Below, one piece after another: positions 44,568 through 54,163 of a DNA stretch of 64,000 bases; the first letter of the stretch is position 1, and each line of letters starts with the position of its first letter. The DNA is taken from the NCBI RefSeq assembly GCF_900167605.1, contig NZ_FUYH01000005.1, forward strand, positions 62,001-126,000. Direction: 5' to 3'. This stretch comes from Caloramator quimbayensis. GTDB lineage: Bacteria > Bacillota > Clostridia > Clostridiales > Caloramatoraceae. The notes beneath the pieces are model-generated. The model was not told the DNA's origin. It did no database searches and saw nothing but the letters and a program-made list of their open reading frames with translations. The translations under genes were made by a program, and so were the position numbers.

Positions 44568-44650
44568 TTTAAAACCTCCTAACGATATGAAACACATTTA
44601 TTATCTGTGTGATTATATAATAACATGCCCTATAAAATAATACAAATTCA

Positions 44651-44710
44651 ATTAATCAGTATAAAATTTCTTAATATTTGATTAATCAGGATTAAATTTA
44701 ATAATATATT
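44651..44710. repeat. Imperfect 30-bp tandem repeat
   Basis: Two adjacent 30-base copies (44651-44680 and 44681-44710), both beginning ATTAATCAG, agree at about 24 of 30 positions. They lie in the 350-base gap between the small minus-strand ORFs and yggS, together with 10-base units at 44720-44749. Confidence 0.6.
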
Positions 44711-44719
44711 TTTTCCTCA

Positions 44720-44749
44720 AAAGTCCTGCAAAGTCCTCCTACTTCCTAC
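44720..44749. repeat. Short direct repeats with 10-base period
   Basis: AAAGTCCTGC, AAAGTCCTCC and TACTTCCTAC follow one another directly. One-turn spacing is typical of a protein-binding array, but no regulator can be named. The rest of this gap (to 44918) is AT-rich and shows no gene. Confidence 0.45.
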
Positions 44750-44918
44750 ATACATTGATAGATAAACTAATGCTTCTTATAATGATTAATATTAAAATAT
44801 AAAAATAAATTGAAGGATATTGAAATTATATGAAGAATATATAAGTATAACGTATATTTAAGTGAAAAGAAGGTATTAAATACAAAATTATGGCAAAAGT
44901 ATAATTAGAGGTGGTAGG

Positions 44919-45605
44919 ATGAATTTATCTGAAAATATAGAACATGTTAAGGAAAGGATTGAAAGGGCAGCCGAAAAATCTAAAAGAAATCCAAAAGAAA
45001 TTATGCTTATTGCAGTAAGTAAGACTCAGAGCGCAGAGAAAATAATAAAAGCAAGAGATTTAGGGCTTGAAGTTTTTGGAGAGAATAAGGTTCAAGAAAT
45101 ATTATCAAAGTATGATGAGGTTAAAAATGTTAGATGGCATATGATAGGTCATCTTCAGAGAAACAAAGTAAAATATATTATAGACAAGGTTGAAATGATA
45201 CATTCTTTGGACAGCATTGAATTAGCACAGGAAATAAATAAGAGAGCAGAAAAGATAGGCAAGATTATGCCTGTTCTTATTCAAATAAATATAGGAAGAG
45301 AAGATTCTAAATCAGGAATATATGAAGAAGAGTTAGAAGAATTTATTGAAAAATTGATTGATTTTAAAAATATTTTGATATCCGGTATAATGACAATACC
45401 TCCAAAGTCCGATAATGAATTAGAGGCAAGGATGTATTTTAAAAAGATGAGAATAATTTTTGAAAATTTAAAGGACTATAAATACGACAATTTTGATATA
45501 AAATATTTGTCAATGGGTATGACAGCAGATTTTGAAATAGCTATTGAAGAGGGAGCTAATATTGTTAGGGTTGGTACAGGAATATTTGGAGAAAGAAAAT
45601 ATTAG
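44919..45605 (+). CDS. YggS/PROSC family pyridoxal-phosphate homeostasis protein
   Basis: 228 residues, an alanine-racemase-like TIM barrel without the second domain. The PLP lysine is in LIAVSKTQ, with FGENKVQE, WHMIGHLQRNK, SLDS and SMGMTADFEIAIEEGANIVRVGTGIFG motifs. The protein binds PLP and helps regulate its free pool; no enzyme activity is known. It heads a division-linked operon (sepF, yggT, ylmH, divIVA), its usual place in Firmicutes. AGAGGTGG precedes the ATG. Confidence 0.95.
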   Translation: MNLSENIEHVKERIERAAEKSKRNPKEIMLIAVSKTQSAEKIIKARDLGLEVFGENKVQEILSKYDEVKNVRWHMIGHLQRNKVKYIIDKVEMIHSLDSIELAQEINKRAEKIGKIMPVLIQINIGREDSKSGIYEEELEEFIEKLIDFKNILISGIMTIPPKSDNELEARMYFKKMRIIFENLKDYKYDNFDIKYLSMGMTADFEIAIEEGANIVRVGTGIFGERKY

Positions 45606-45616
45606 GAGGGATAGAA

Positions 45617-46072
45617 ATGTCAGGTAATTTGTTTAAGCCTTTAAATAAGATGATGGGAGCAATTGGACTTACTGATTATGAAGAGGAAGATGTATCAAGT
45701 GAAGATACTGATGATGAAATTGAAGAAGTTCCTCAGGTAATTAATTCTAAGAAGAATAAAATAGTAAGCATAAAAAATAATAATATTCTTCCCAGGATAG
45801 TTCTGAAAAAACCTGTTGAGTTCCAAGATATAATGGAGATTATTGACGATGTAAAGTCTAAGAGAACAGTTGTAATAAATATGATTGAAGTTGATTCAAA
45901 ACATGCTCAGAGGATGATAGATTATATTGTTGGTGCATGTTATGCTCTTAACGGTTCATTTGAAGAAATAACAAAATCGATTTATATATTTGCTCCTGAA
46001 AATGTGGAGGTATCAAATGAGTTAAAGAGCGAAATCAGCAGAAATAATTTTTTCTCTTTTAATGATAGATAG
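45617..46072 (+). CDS. sepF: SepF, cell-division protein
   Basis: 151 residues. N-terminal amphipathic membrane-binding segment (MSGNLFKPLNKMMGAIGL), acidic linker, then the SepF domain (about 60-140) with RMIDYIVGACYALNGSFEEI. SepF forms rings that bundle FtsZ filaments and binds the FtsZ C-terminal peptide. It starts 11 bases after yggS. Both ftsA and sepF are present in this genome, so two FtsZ anchors are available. Confidence 0.95.
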   Translation: MSGNLFKPLNKMMGAIGLTDYEEEDVSSEDTDDEIEEVPQVINSKKNKIVSIKNNNILPRIVLKKPVEFQDIMEIIDDVKSKRTVVINMIEVDSKHAQRMIDYIVGACYALNGSFEEITKSIYIFAPENVEVSNELKSEISRNNFFSFNDR

Positions 46073-46083
46073 GAGGAGTAAAA

Positions 46084-46350
46084 TTGCAGTATGCTTTAAT
46101 TTCAGCAATAAAGGCTTTTATAGATTTATTAGAGATACTTATAATTATCGATGCATTATTATCCTTTATAAATCCTCCTAAAAATAATAATTTAATAAGG
46201 ATAATTAGAACTATTATAGATCCTATAATAGTGCCTTGTTTTAGATTACAACAGTCTGTTGCCCCAAATCTTCCAATAGATTTCTCACCTATGATAGCTA
46301 TTTTGTTTCTTGATATAATCAAAAGATTGATTTTAAATATTTTGCTATAA
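46084..46350 (+). CDS. YggT family membrane protein
   Basis: 88 residues from TTG 46084 with AGGAGGAG upstream. Two membrane helices with an IRTIIDPIIVPCFRLQQ segment between them, typical of the YggT family, and P-F-x-R-type conserved residues. Function unknown; proposed roles include osmotic protection and division. It sits between sepF and ylmH, as in most Firmicutes. Confidence 0.9.
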   Translation: MQYALISAIKAFIDLLEILIIIDALLSFINPPKNNNLIRIIRTIIDPIIVPCFRLQQSVAPNLPIDFSPMIAILFLDIIKRLILNILL

Positions 46351-46388
46351 TTTATAGATTATATACTAAAGAATATGCAGGTGGATAT

Positions 46389-47156
46389 ATGGATATAGAA
46401 AAATATTCTTATTATTTTACAGATGATGAGCAGCTTTGTATTGAACTTTTAGATAAAGTAAAAAGAGCAAAAAAAAGTTTCAAATATATACAGACGGATT
46501 TTATTTCTCCAGATGCTCAGGAATTTTTAAAAAAAGTCTGTTTTGAGGAAGGATTATTTGTGACTTTTTTTGGAGGATTAGGGGATTTTGAAAGAGCTGT
46601 AGGGATAATAGGTACTGAGGAATATGACGGAAGTGCTCCTATAGATGTAATTAAAGTAAGTGGAAACTTTAAATTTGAAAATCTGATTCACAGGGATTTT
46701 TTAGGAGCAGTATTGTCGCTTGGAATAAAAAGGGAAAAAGTTGGAGATATAAATTTATATGAGGATGGAGCTGAAGTATATTTACATAAGGAAATTAGTG
46801 ATTATGTATGTTTTAACTTAACCAAAATAAAAAATACAGGAGTTAAAGCATTAAAAATTAATTATAATGATGCGAGGGAGAGGATACAGCAGTTTAGCGA
46901 AAAGAAAATAAATGTAGCATCATTGAGATTAGATTGTATAGTTTCTTCTGCTGCTAATCTTTCAAGAGAAAAAGCTTCATCACTTATTAGAAATGGAAGT
47001 GTTAAAATAAACTATTGCTTATGTGACGATTCTTCAAAGAAGCTTAATGAAGGTGATTTGGTTTCAATAAGAGGATATGGAAGATTTTATATAAATAGTT
47101 TGTTAGGAATAACAAAGAAGGACAGGATTTCCTTATTAATAAAAAAATATATATAG
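46389..47156 (+). CDS. YlmH family RNA-binding protein (S4 domain)
   Basis: 255 residues. The C-terminal S4 domain (about 180-240; LRLDCIVSSAANLSREKASSLI) binds RNA; the N-terminal part contains FVTFFGGLGDFERAV and LIHRDFLGAVLSLGIKREK conserved in YlmH. In Bacillus YlmH has been connected to rescue of stalled ribosomes; historically it was a division-cluster gene. It is 12 bases ahead of divIVA. Confidence 0.92.
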   Translation: MDIEKYSYYFTDDEQLCIELLDKVKRAKKSFKYIQTDFISPDAQEFLKKVCFEEGLFVTFFGGLGDFERAVGIIGTEEYDGSAPIDVIKVSGNFKFENLIHRDFLGAVLSLGIKREKVGDINLYEDGAEVYLHKEISDYVCFNLTKIKNTGVKALKINYNDARERIQQFSEKKINVASLRLDCIVSSAANLSREKASSLIRNGSVKINYCLCDDSSKKLNEGDLVSIRGYGRFYINSLLGITKKDRISLLIKKYI

Positions 47157-47168
47157 GAGGTAGAATTT

Positions 47169-47609
47169 ATGAGTATTACACCAAATGAAATAAGCAATAA
47201 GGAATTTAAAAAAGCGTTTAGAGGTTATGATATAGATGATGTAGATGAATTTTTAGATCAAATATTAGAGGATTATGAAAAACTTTATAAGGAATGTATG
47301 GATCAAAAGGAAAAGATATCGATTCTCAATGAAAAACTCGAGCAATATTCAAATATAGAAACTACTCTTCAAAGCACTCTTCTTTTAGCTCAGGGAGCTG
47401 CTGATCAGGCAAAGGAATCTGCCAAAAAGGAATCGGAACTTATTTTAAAAAATGCTCAGGAACAGGCAAATGATATTATAAATAAGGCCCAGCAGAATGT
47501 GCTTCAAATAAATAAAGAATATGAAGTATTAAAACAAGAATATAATATGTTTAAATCAAGATTTAAATCCCTGCTCGAAGCACAGCTGAGAGAGCTTGAT
47601 AAAGAGTAA
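47169..47609 (+). CDS. divIVA: DivIVA, cell-pole protein
   Basis: 146 residues. N-terminal membrane-curvature domain TPNEISNKEFKKAFRGYDIDDVDEFLDQI, then a long coiled-coil to the end. DivIVA marks negatively curved membrane at septa and poles and recruits division-site and chromosome-anchoring proteins. It closes the yggS-sepF-yggT-ylmH-divIVA run. Ribosome site TAGGAGGT precedes ATG 47169. Confidence 0.96.
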   Translation: MSITPNEISNKEFKKAFRGYDIDDVDEFLDQILEDYEKLYKECMDQKEKISILNEKLEQYSNIETTLQSTLLLAQGAADQAKESAKKESELILKNAQEQANDIINKAQQNVLQINKEYEVLKQEYNMFKSRFKSLLEAQLRELDKE

Positions 47610-47637
47610 AAAATTTTATGCTGTAATTCTTTATATA

Positions 47638-47666
47638 TTGACATATTTATTGCTTTGTAGTATATT
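47638..47666 (+). promoter_or_regulatory. SigA promoter of the ileS T-box transcript
   Basis: TTGACA (47638-47643), exactly 17 bases, TATATT (47661-47666). The start would be near 47673, at the head of the T-box leader. Confidence 0.8.
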
Positions 47667-47672
47667 ATTGCA

Positions 47673-47899
47673 TAATATTGAAAAACTATGACAGGGAAGA
47701 GTAAACATATTGATGCCTTACAGAGAGCAGGGTAAAGGTGAAAGCCTGCAGGATATAAATATGTTGAAAATCACCCTCGAGTTGCAGGCTGAATTAAGTA
47801 AGCCGTGCCGGCATTATTTTTCTGCCGTTATTAAAATCAAGTAAAAAATTGGGTGGTACCGCGACAGACTTCTCGCCCCAGGGGAAGTCTGTTTTTTTA
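47673..47899 (+). ncRNA. T-box riboswitch, isoleucine-specific
   Basis: Leader with all T-box parts: Stem I with AGAGAGCAGGGTAAAGGTG and its distal partner, a specifier loop whose GAAAATCACC context presents ATC (47770-47772, isoleucine), the T-box GGGTGGTACCGCG (47851-47863), and a terminator ACAGACTTC...GAAGTCTGT plus seven T (47864-47899). Uncharged tRNA-Ile should bind and favour antitermination into ileS. The specifier agrees with the downstream gene. Confidence 0.95.
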
Positions 47900-47947
47900 T
47901 TTGTTTTTAATCTACGATGTAATATATTTAATACAGGAGGGAAAGAA

Positions 47948-50734
47948 ATGGATTATAGTAAAACGCTAAATCTTCCAAAAACTGATTTTGCAATGAGGGC
48001 AAATCTTCCTCAAAAGGAGCCTAACATTTTAAAATTCTGGGAGGAAAAAAATATTTATGAAAAGTCATTAAATAAAAACAAAGGAAATGATTCATTTATT
48101 TTACATGATGGTCCTCCCTATGCGAATGGAGATATACACCTTGGTCATACTTTAAATAAGGTTTTAAAGGATATAATAAATAAATATAAGGCAATTCGTG
48201 GATATTATACTCCTTACGTTCCAGGGTGGGATACCCATGGTCTTCCAATTGAACTTCAGGCTATAAAGAAACTCGGAATAAAAGCCCATGAAGTAGGTCC
48301 TTTAAAGTTTAGACAAATCTGTAAAGATTATGCCTTAGATCAGGTTGAAAAGCAGAAGGAGCAGTTTAAGAGGCTTGGAGTAACAGGTGATTGGGAAAAT
48401 CCGTATCTTACTCTGGAACCTAAGTTTGAAGCTAAACAAATTGAAGTATTTGGGAAAATGGCTGAAAAAGGATACATTTACAAAGGACTAAAGCCAGTAT
48501 ATTGGTGTCCTTCTTGTGAAACAGCTCTTGCTGAGGCAGAAATAGAATATGCTGATGAAACATCATCTTCAATATATGTTAAATTTAATGTTAAGGATGA
48601 CAAAGGTTTATTTAAAAATCTTAATGTAGATTTAAATAAAGTATATTATGTTATCTGGACTACTACAACATGGACTATACCTGCAAACCTTGCAATATGC
48701 CTTGGACCAGATTTTCAATATGTACTTGCAAAGTTTGATGATGAAATATATATAGTAGCTAAAGAACTTTTAGATAACTTAAAGAAAGCTGCAAACCTTG
48801 AGGGAGGAGAAATAATTGCATCCTTTAAAGGAAGTGAGCTTGAAGGACAGGTAACAAAACATCCTCTCTATGAAAGAGATTCAGTTGTTATAGTTGGAGA
48901 TCACGTTACATTAGAATCTGGTACGGGTTGTGTTCATACAGCACCTGGACATGGTGAAGAGGACTTTATAATAGGTCAAAAATACAACCTTGATGTTTTA
49001 AATCCTGTTGATGGCAGAGGAAGGTTTACAAAGGAAGCAGGAAAATACGAAGGATTGACCTATAAAGAAGGAAATAAGGTAATATTTGAGGATTTAAAAA
49101 ATGCAGGGGCGTTGCTTGCAGATGAAAAAATAACTCACTCCTATCCTCACTGCTGGAGATGTAAAAATCCTATATTATTCAGAGCTACTGAGCAGTGGTT
49201 TGCTTCTGTTGAAGATTTTAAAGATGAAGCGATTGATGCTATAAAAGAAGTAGAATGGGTTCCAGCTTGGGGTGAGGATAGAATCTCAAGCATGGTTTCT
49301 GAAAGAGCGGACTGGTGTATTTCAAGACAGAGAATCTGGGGAGTCCCAATTCCAATATTCTATTGCAAAGATTGTGGAAAGGAGCTCATTACAAAGGAAA
49401 CAATAAAAAAGGTTGCTGATATATTCAGCGAAAAGGGTTCAGATGCTTGGTATGAACTTTCAGCACAAAAGCTTTTACCAGAGGGTACAAAATGCGAATG
49501 CGGATGCAGTGAATTCACTAAAGAAACTGATATTATGGATGTTTGGTTTGATTCAGGTTCAAGCCATGCAGGAGTATTAGATACAAGAGAAGATTTAAGC
49601 TGGCCATCGGATATGTACCTTGAAGGGAATGATCAGTACAGAGGATGGTTCCAATCATCCCTTTTAACTGCAGTTGCAACAAGAGGGAAAGCTCCTTACA
49701 AGATAGTTATAACCCATGGAATGGTTGTAGACGGAGAAGGCAAGAAGATGTCAAAATCCCTTGGAAATGGAATTGACCCAATGGATGTTATAAACGAATT
49801 CGGTGCAGATATTTTAAGACTTTGGGTTTCTTCTGCTGATTATAAAAATGATGTAAGAATTTCTAAGGATATATTAAAGCAGCTCTCAGAAGTTTATAGA
49901 AAGATAAGAAACACAGCAAGATATATAATGGGAAATCTTTATGACTTTAATCCTGATACTGATATGGTTAAATATGAAGACATGAATGAACTTGATAAAT
50001 GGGCACTTTTAAAGCTTCAGCACTTAATTAAAGAGGTTACTGAGGCCTACGACAGATATGAATTCCATATTATGTATCATGCAATCCACAATTTCTGCGT
50101 TGTTGATATGAGCAATTTTTATCTTGATATAATTAAAGACAGACTTTATACTTTTAAAGCTGATTCTAAGGAAAGAAGAGCAGCACAATCTGTTATGTAT
50201 GATATATTAAAATCCCTTGTAAAGATGATATCGCCAATTCTTTCCTTTACTGCTGAGGAAATATGGAGCTTTATGCCTCATGATGCTTCAGATAAATATG
50301 ATAGCGTACTTCTTTCTGATTGGCCGCAAGTTTCGGAAAAATACGTTGATAAAGAACTTGAAAACAGATGGGATAACATACTGAATATAAGAACCGAGGT
50401 TTCAAAGGCTCTTGAAATAGCAAGAGCAAATAAAACAATAGGACATTCACTTAATGCTAAAGTAGATATTTATGCAAAGGGAGAAACTTATAAGTTCCTT
50501 AAGGAAGTGGAAAGCTACCTTGAAACTGTTTTTATAGTTTCAAAGGTTGAACTTCACAGTGGACTTGAGAATCTTTCAGAGGGATGCTATGTTTCAGATG
50601 TTAATAGTGATCTCGCAGTATTTGTATCTTTAGCGCCAGGTGAGAAATGCGAAAGATGCTGGACTTATAGTGAAACTGTAGGTCAGAATAAGGAGCATCC
50701 AACAATCTGTGCAAAATGTGCAGCTAATTTATAA
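47948..50734 (+). CDS. ileS: Isoleucyl-tRNA synthetase
   Basis: 928 residues from ATG 47948 (ACAGGAGGG upstream); the frame is open back into the T-box, which is not coding. Class I synthetase with PYANGDIHLGHTLNKVLKD (HIGH motif) and KMSKSLGNG (KMSKS), a CP1 editing domain with TTTWTIPANLAI, and a C-terminal zinc site CERCWTYSE ... CAKCA. Bacterial-type IleS. Regulation is through the T-box immediately upstream. Confidence 0.98.
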   Translation: MDYSKTLNLPKTDFAMRANLPQKEPNILKFWEEKNIYEKSLNKNKGNDSFILHDGPPYANGDIHLGHTLNKVLKDIINKYKAIRGYYTPYVPGWDTHGLPIELQAIKKLGIKAHEVGPLKFRQICKDYALDQVEKQKEQFKRLGVTGDWENPYLTLEPKFEAKQIEVFGKMAEKGYIYKGLKPVYWCPSCETALAEAEIEYADETSSSIYVKFNVKDDKGLFKNLNVDLNKVYYVIWTTTTWTIPANLAICLGPDFQYVLAKFDDEIYIVAKELLDNLKKAANLEGGEIIASFKGSELEGQVTKHPLYERDSVVIVGDHVTLESGTGCVHTAPGHGEEDFIIGQKYNLDVLNPVDGRGRFTKEAGKYEGLTYKEGNKVIFEDLKNAGALLADEKITHSYPHCWRCKNPILFRATEQWFASVEDFKDEAIDAIKEVEWVPAWGEDRISSMVSERADWCISRQRIWGVPIPIFYCKDCGKELITKETIKKVADIFSEKGSDAWYELSAQKLLPEGTKCECGCSEFTKETDIMDVWFDSGSSHAGVLDTREDLSWPSDMYLEGNDQYRGWFQSSLLTAVATRGKAPYKIVITHGMVVDGEGKKMSKSLGNGIDPMDVINEFGADILRLWVSSADYKNDVRISKDILKQLSEVYRKIRNTARYIMGNLYDFNPDTDMVKYEDMNELDKWALLKLQHLIKEVTEAYDRYEFHIMYHAIHNFCVVDMSNFYLDIIKDRLYTFKADSKERRAAQSVMYDILKSLVKMISPILSFTAEEIWSFMPHDASDKYDSVLLSDWPQVSEKYVDKELENRWDNILNIRTEVSKALEIARANKTIGHSLNAKVDIYAKGETYKFLKEVESYLETVFIVSKVELHSGLENLSEGCYVSDVNSDLAVFVSLAPGEKCERCWTYSETVGQNKEHPTICAKCAANL

Positions 50735-50784
50735 TTGCTTTTTAAAATTTCAAAAGAGATTAAACTATTAAATTTATTAGTATT

Positions 50785-50816
50785 AAAAAGACAGCATAAG
50801 CAATGCTGTCTTTTTA
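50785..50816 (+). terminator. Terminator of ileS
   Basis: Perfect 13-bp stem AAAAAGACAGCAT / ATGCTGTCTTTTT with AAGCA loop. Confidence 0.9.
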
Positions 50817-50845
50817 ACTTTGTTAGTGTTAAAATTCTAATTGTC

Positions 50846-50854
50846 TGCTATAAT
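50846..50854 (+). promoter_or_regulatory. Extended -10 promoter of aroB
   Basis: TGCTATAAT (50846-50854) is a TGn-extended -10 element; no good -35 at 17 bases is seen. aroB starts 34 bases downstream. Confidence 0.5.
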
Positions 50855-50887
50855 ATGGATAGTACATTTTATAAAGGAGCCTTAGTG

Positions 50888-51949
50888 ATGAAAGAGATAA
50901 AGATAAAGGCATCAAAAGAATATGATGTAATTATAACTTCAGGATGGCATAACCTATTATTTCAGCTTGAAAATCATAAATTAAAAAATTTTTATATTAT
51001 AACCGATGAAAATGTTTATAATATCCATAAAACGTATTTCGATTTATTGACGGATAAAGCTTCAGGGATTTTTATTATAAAAGCAGGTGAAGATTATAAA
51101 AACTATGATACAATTTCAATGATATATGAAGATATGATAAAAAAAAAGGTAAATAGGAAAACAGCTGTTATAGCGATAGGTGGAGGAGTTGTAGGAGATT
51201 TAGCAGGATTTGCTGCTTCAACATTTATGAGAGGTTTAAGATTTGTTCAAATACCTACAACTTTAATATCTCAGTGTGACAGCAGCATAGGAGGAAAGAA
51301 TGGATACAATTTCAATTATATAAAGAATCTGATTGGTAATATATATCAGCCGGATTTAGTATATATTGATGTTAATTTTTTAAAGACTTTAAGCTTAAGG
51401 GAATATATTAATGGGATGGCTGAAGTTATTAAATATGGTTTTGTTTGCAATAAAGATTTTTTTAATTATTTAAATGATAACAAAAAAGGAATCATGGAAA
51501 GGGAAGCAGATAAACTACTTCATATAGTTTATGAATGTGTCAAAATAAAAGGCAGGGTAGTTGAAGAGGACGAACTTGATACTGATAAAAGACATATATT
51601 GAATTTTGGACATACAATAGGACATGGTATTGAAAGCGCATCTGATTTTAATATTCTGCATGGCGAGGCAGTATCGATTGGTATGGCGGCAGAATCATTT
51701 ATTGCACTTAAACTTGGACTTATAGATACAAAATCTTATGATAAATTAATTTCTTTACTAAAATTTTTTAATCTTCCAGTAAAATTTGATTTAAAAATTG
51801 AAAATATACTTGAATACATAAAAAAAGATAAGAAAAAAATATCAAATGATAATAAATTGGTTTTACCTGATGGTATTGGTCATGCTATAATTACATCTGA
51901 AATAAAGGAAAGTTTTATTCATGAAACTTTAAAGGAATTTACAAAATAA
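50888..51949 (+). CDS. aroB: 3-dehydroquinate synthase
   Basis: 353 residues from ATG 50888 behind AAAGGAGCC; upstream open frame includes the terminator and is not coding. AroB cyclises DAHP to 3-dehydroquinate using NAD+ and a divalent metal. Motifs: AIGGGVVGDLAGFAAS, TTLISQCDSSIGGKNG, INGMAEVIKYG and the metal-binding HILNFGHTIGHGIES and LHGEAVSIGM. First of three shikimate genes. Confidence 0.97.
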   Translation: MKEIKIKASKEYDVIITSGWHNLLFQLENHKLKNFYIITDENVYNIHKTYFDLLTDKASGIFIIKAGEDYKNYDTISMIYEDMIKKKVNRKTAVIAIGGGVVGDLAGFAASTFMRGLRFVQIPTTLISQCDSSIGGKNGYNFNYIKNLIGNIYQPDLVYIDVNFLKTLSLREYINGMAEVIKYGFVCNKDFFNYLNDNKKGIMEREADKLLHIVYECVKIKGRVVEEDELDTDKRHILNFGHTIGHGIESASDFNILHGEAVSIGMAAESFIALKLGLIDTKSYDKLISLLKFFNLPVKFDLKIENILEYIKKDKKKISNDNKLVLPDGIGHAIITSEIKESFIHETLKEFTK

Positions 51950-51976
51950 AGATTTACAGTATGTGCAGGTGGTAAA

Positions 51977-52774
51977 GTGGTTAAACTAAAAAAAGTTTTA
52001 AAAAAAGAAAACAATAATAAAGCAAAAGAAAGAGAAAAGCCTTTAATCATTGCAGGTCCCTGCAGCGTTGAAAACTATGATATATTTGAAGAAACTGTAG
52101 CTTTTTTAAAAGAATGCGGTGTTGAATACATAAGGGGAGGTATATTTAAGCCAAGAACCTCACCCTATAGCTTCCAAGGCCTCAGAGAAGAGGGAATTGA
52201 GATATTAAAGTCTATAAAAATAAAGTATAATATAAAAATAGTTTCAGAACTTCTTGATTTAAGGGATATAGAAAGTCTTATTGAGATTGCTGATATAATC
52301 CAGATTGGTTCAAGAAATATGTATAACTATCCTCTTTTAAAAGAAGTCGGGAAAGCAGGTAAGACAATACTTTTAAAAAGAGGCATATCTGCAACAATAG
52401 AGGAGTGGCTGAGCGCTGCTGAATATATTGCACTTGAAGGAAACAGCAATATAATTCTTTGCGAAAGAGGAATAAGAACCTTTGAGACTTATACAAGAAA
52501 TACCCTCGATTTAAATTGTGTACCTGTAATAAAGCAGAAAACAAATCTTAAAATAATAGTGGATCCAAGTCATGGTACAGGCAAAAGAGAACTCATAAAT
52601 TCTATGAGCCTTGCTGCAATAGCATCTGGAGCTGATGGAATTATGGTTGAGGTTCATCCAAATCCTGATAAAGCACTCTCCGATGGGGAACAATCCGTAA
52701 ACTTTGAAGAGTTTAAGTCTATATATAAAAACATAGTAAATCTTTATAACTACATAGGTGGAATGATAATTTGA
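51977..52774 (+). CDS. aroF: 3-deoxy-7-phosphoheptulonate (DAHP) synthase
   Basis: 265 residues from GTG 51977 with CAGGTGG upstream. Type I-beta DAHP synthase, no chorismate mutase or regulatory ACT domain visible. IIAGPCSVE near the N-terminus, the FKPRTSPYSFQG loop, LLKRGISATIEEWL and IVDPSHGTGKRE metal-site motifs. It condenses PEP and erythrose 4-phosphate. It lies between aroB and aroA, with a 4-base overlap to the latter. Confidence 0.95.
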   Translation: MVKLKKVLKKENNNKAKEREKPLIIAGPCSVENYDIFEETVAFLKECGVEYIRGGIFKPRTSPYSFQGLREEGIEILKSIKIKYNIKIVSELLDLRDIESLIEIADIIQIGSRNMYNYPLLKEVGKAGKTILLKRGISATIEEWLSAAEYIALEGNSNIILCERGIRTFETYTRNTLDLNCVPVIKQKTNLKIIVDPSHGTGKRELINSMSLAAIASGADGIMVEVHPNPDKALSDGEQSVNFEEFKSIYKNIVNLYNYIGGMII

Positions 52775-54075
52775 ATATAATTATAAAGAAATCAAAAAAC
52801 TTAAAAGGGGAATTTAATCTTCCCGGAGATAAATCTATATCCCATAGAGCTGCAATACTGCTTTCTATTTCACAGGGCTGTGCTGAGGTTAAAAACTTTT
52901 TATTCAGCGAAGATTGCCTTAATACCCTTAAGGCTATGAGAATTATAGGTGCTGATATTAAGATTGAAAATGGATTGCTTAAGATACGAGGAAATAATAG
53001 GAACAAAATAAAAGATATTAATTCTTTCATATACTCTGGTAACTCAGGAACATTGATGAGGCTGATTTGCGGATTGCTTTCAGGTATTAAAGGCAGCTTC
53101 CTGATTTATGGAGATGATTCATTAAACAATAGGCCAATGGAAAGAATAATTAAGCCTATTCGCATGATGGGTGGAGATATAAAGTCTATTTATAATAATG
53201 GCTGTTCACCAATTGTTGTGAGGGGAAAAGAACTTCATGGAATAAGTTATCAAATGGATGTTCCTTCAGCTCAGGTAAAATCCTGCATTATGCTTGCATC
53301 TATTTTAGCAGAAGGAAAAACTGAAATATATGAATTAGAAAAAACAAGAGATCATACAGAAAGAATGTTAAAGTATCTTGGATATAATATCGATGTTAAT
53401 AATAATATTATAAAAATGGAATGTAAAGGTAGCTTATATTCAAGAGATATAATAATCCCGGGAGATATTTCATCAGCAGCTTTTATAATAGGTGGCTGTA
53501 TTTTAGCTGAAAGTTCTGAGATTATAATCAAAGATGTTTTATTTAATAAAACTAGAACAGGCTATTTAGATGTATTGAAGGATATGGGAGCAGATATTGA
53601 AATAGTTGAAGTTAGAAATTTAAACAATGAAGAATCTGCAGATATAAGGATTAAAAGCAGCAGACTTAAATCTGTTAATATAAATGGAGATATAATTGTA
53701 AGGCTTATTGACGAGCTCCCTTTAATTGCTGTGCTTTCATCCTTTGCTGAGGGGACTACGGTTATTAAAGGAGCAAAGGAGCTTAGAAAAAAGGAAAGCG
53801 ACAGGATTAAAACAATAATTTATAATTTGAAGCAGATGGATATTGAGGCTTACGAACTTGATGACGGTATGATAATAAAGGGGTGCTCCTTTAAAAATAC
53901 AAAAAGAAAGGTATTTTTTAATTCTTTTAATGATCATAGAATTGCAATGGCTTTTTCACTTGCAGGAATAGTTTTTGATGAAGCTGAAGTTATAGACTGC
54001 GGCTGCATTAACACTTCTTTTCCTGAATTTTTTAAGGTTATGAGTTCTATAGGAGCAGATATAAGAATAAAATAG
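52771..54075 (+). CDS. aroA: 5-enolpyruvylshikimate-3-phosphate synthase
   Basis: 434 residues from TTG 52771, overlapping the preceding stop (TTGA). LPGDKSISHRAAILLS, the NSGTLMRLICG loop, the NRPMERIIKPI stretch, and KESDRIKTI plus FNDHRIAMAFSLA near the C-terminus match AroA. The loop after NSGT reads SGTLMRL, the class II-like or glyphosate-site region cannot be classified from sequence alone. aroC and aroE/K are not in the window. Terminator follows. Confidence 0.97.
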   Translation: MNIIIKKSKNLKGEFNLPGDKSISHRAAILLSISQGCAEVKNFLFSEDCLNTLKAMRIIGADIKIENGLLKIRGNNRNKIKDINSFIYSGNSGTLMRLICGLLSGIKGSFLIYGDDSLNNRPMERIIKPIRMMGGDIKSIYNNGCSPIVVRGKELHGISYQMDVPSAQVKSCIMLASILAEGKTEIYELEKTRDHTERMLKYLGYNIDVNNNIIKMECKGSLYSRDIIIPGDISSAAFIIGGCILAESSEIIIKDVLFNKTRTGYLDVLKDMGADIEIVEVRNLNNEESADIRIKSSRLKSVNINGDIIVRLIDELPLIAVLSSFAEGTTVIKGAKELRKKESDRIKTIIYNLKQMDIEAYELDDGMIIKGCSFKNTKRKVFFNSFNDHRIAMAFSLAGIVFDEAEVIDCGCINTSFPEFFKVMSSIGADIRIK

Positions 54076-54084
54076 ATGAAAATC

Positions 54085-54112
54085 TAAAACCCACTAAGGG
54101 TTTTATTTTTTT
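54085..54112 (+). terminator. Terminator of aroA
   Basis: Stem TAAAACCC / GGGTTTTA with an ACTAA loop and a T-rich tail ending TTTTTTTG. Confidence 0.8.
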
Positions 54113-54163
54113 GTATTAATAATTTGTTTGTTTTATAGGAAAACTAAAATGGGAGGTACATCT

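Noticed and set aside
44651-44749. CRISPR-like array
   Set aside because: Only two adjacent 30-bp units with no spacers and imperfect match; no cas genes nearby.
47849-47947. N-terminal extension of IleS into the leader
   Set aside because: These bases form the T-box antiterminator and terminator, and the real ribosome site is before 47948.
50735-50887. 51-codon extension of AroB
   Set aside because: Covers the ileS terminator and the aroB promoter; AroB homology begins at 50888.
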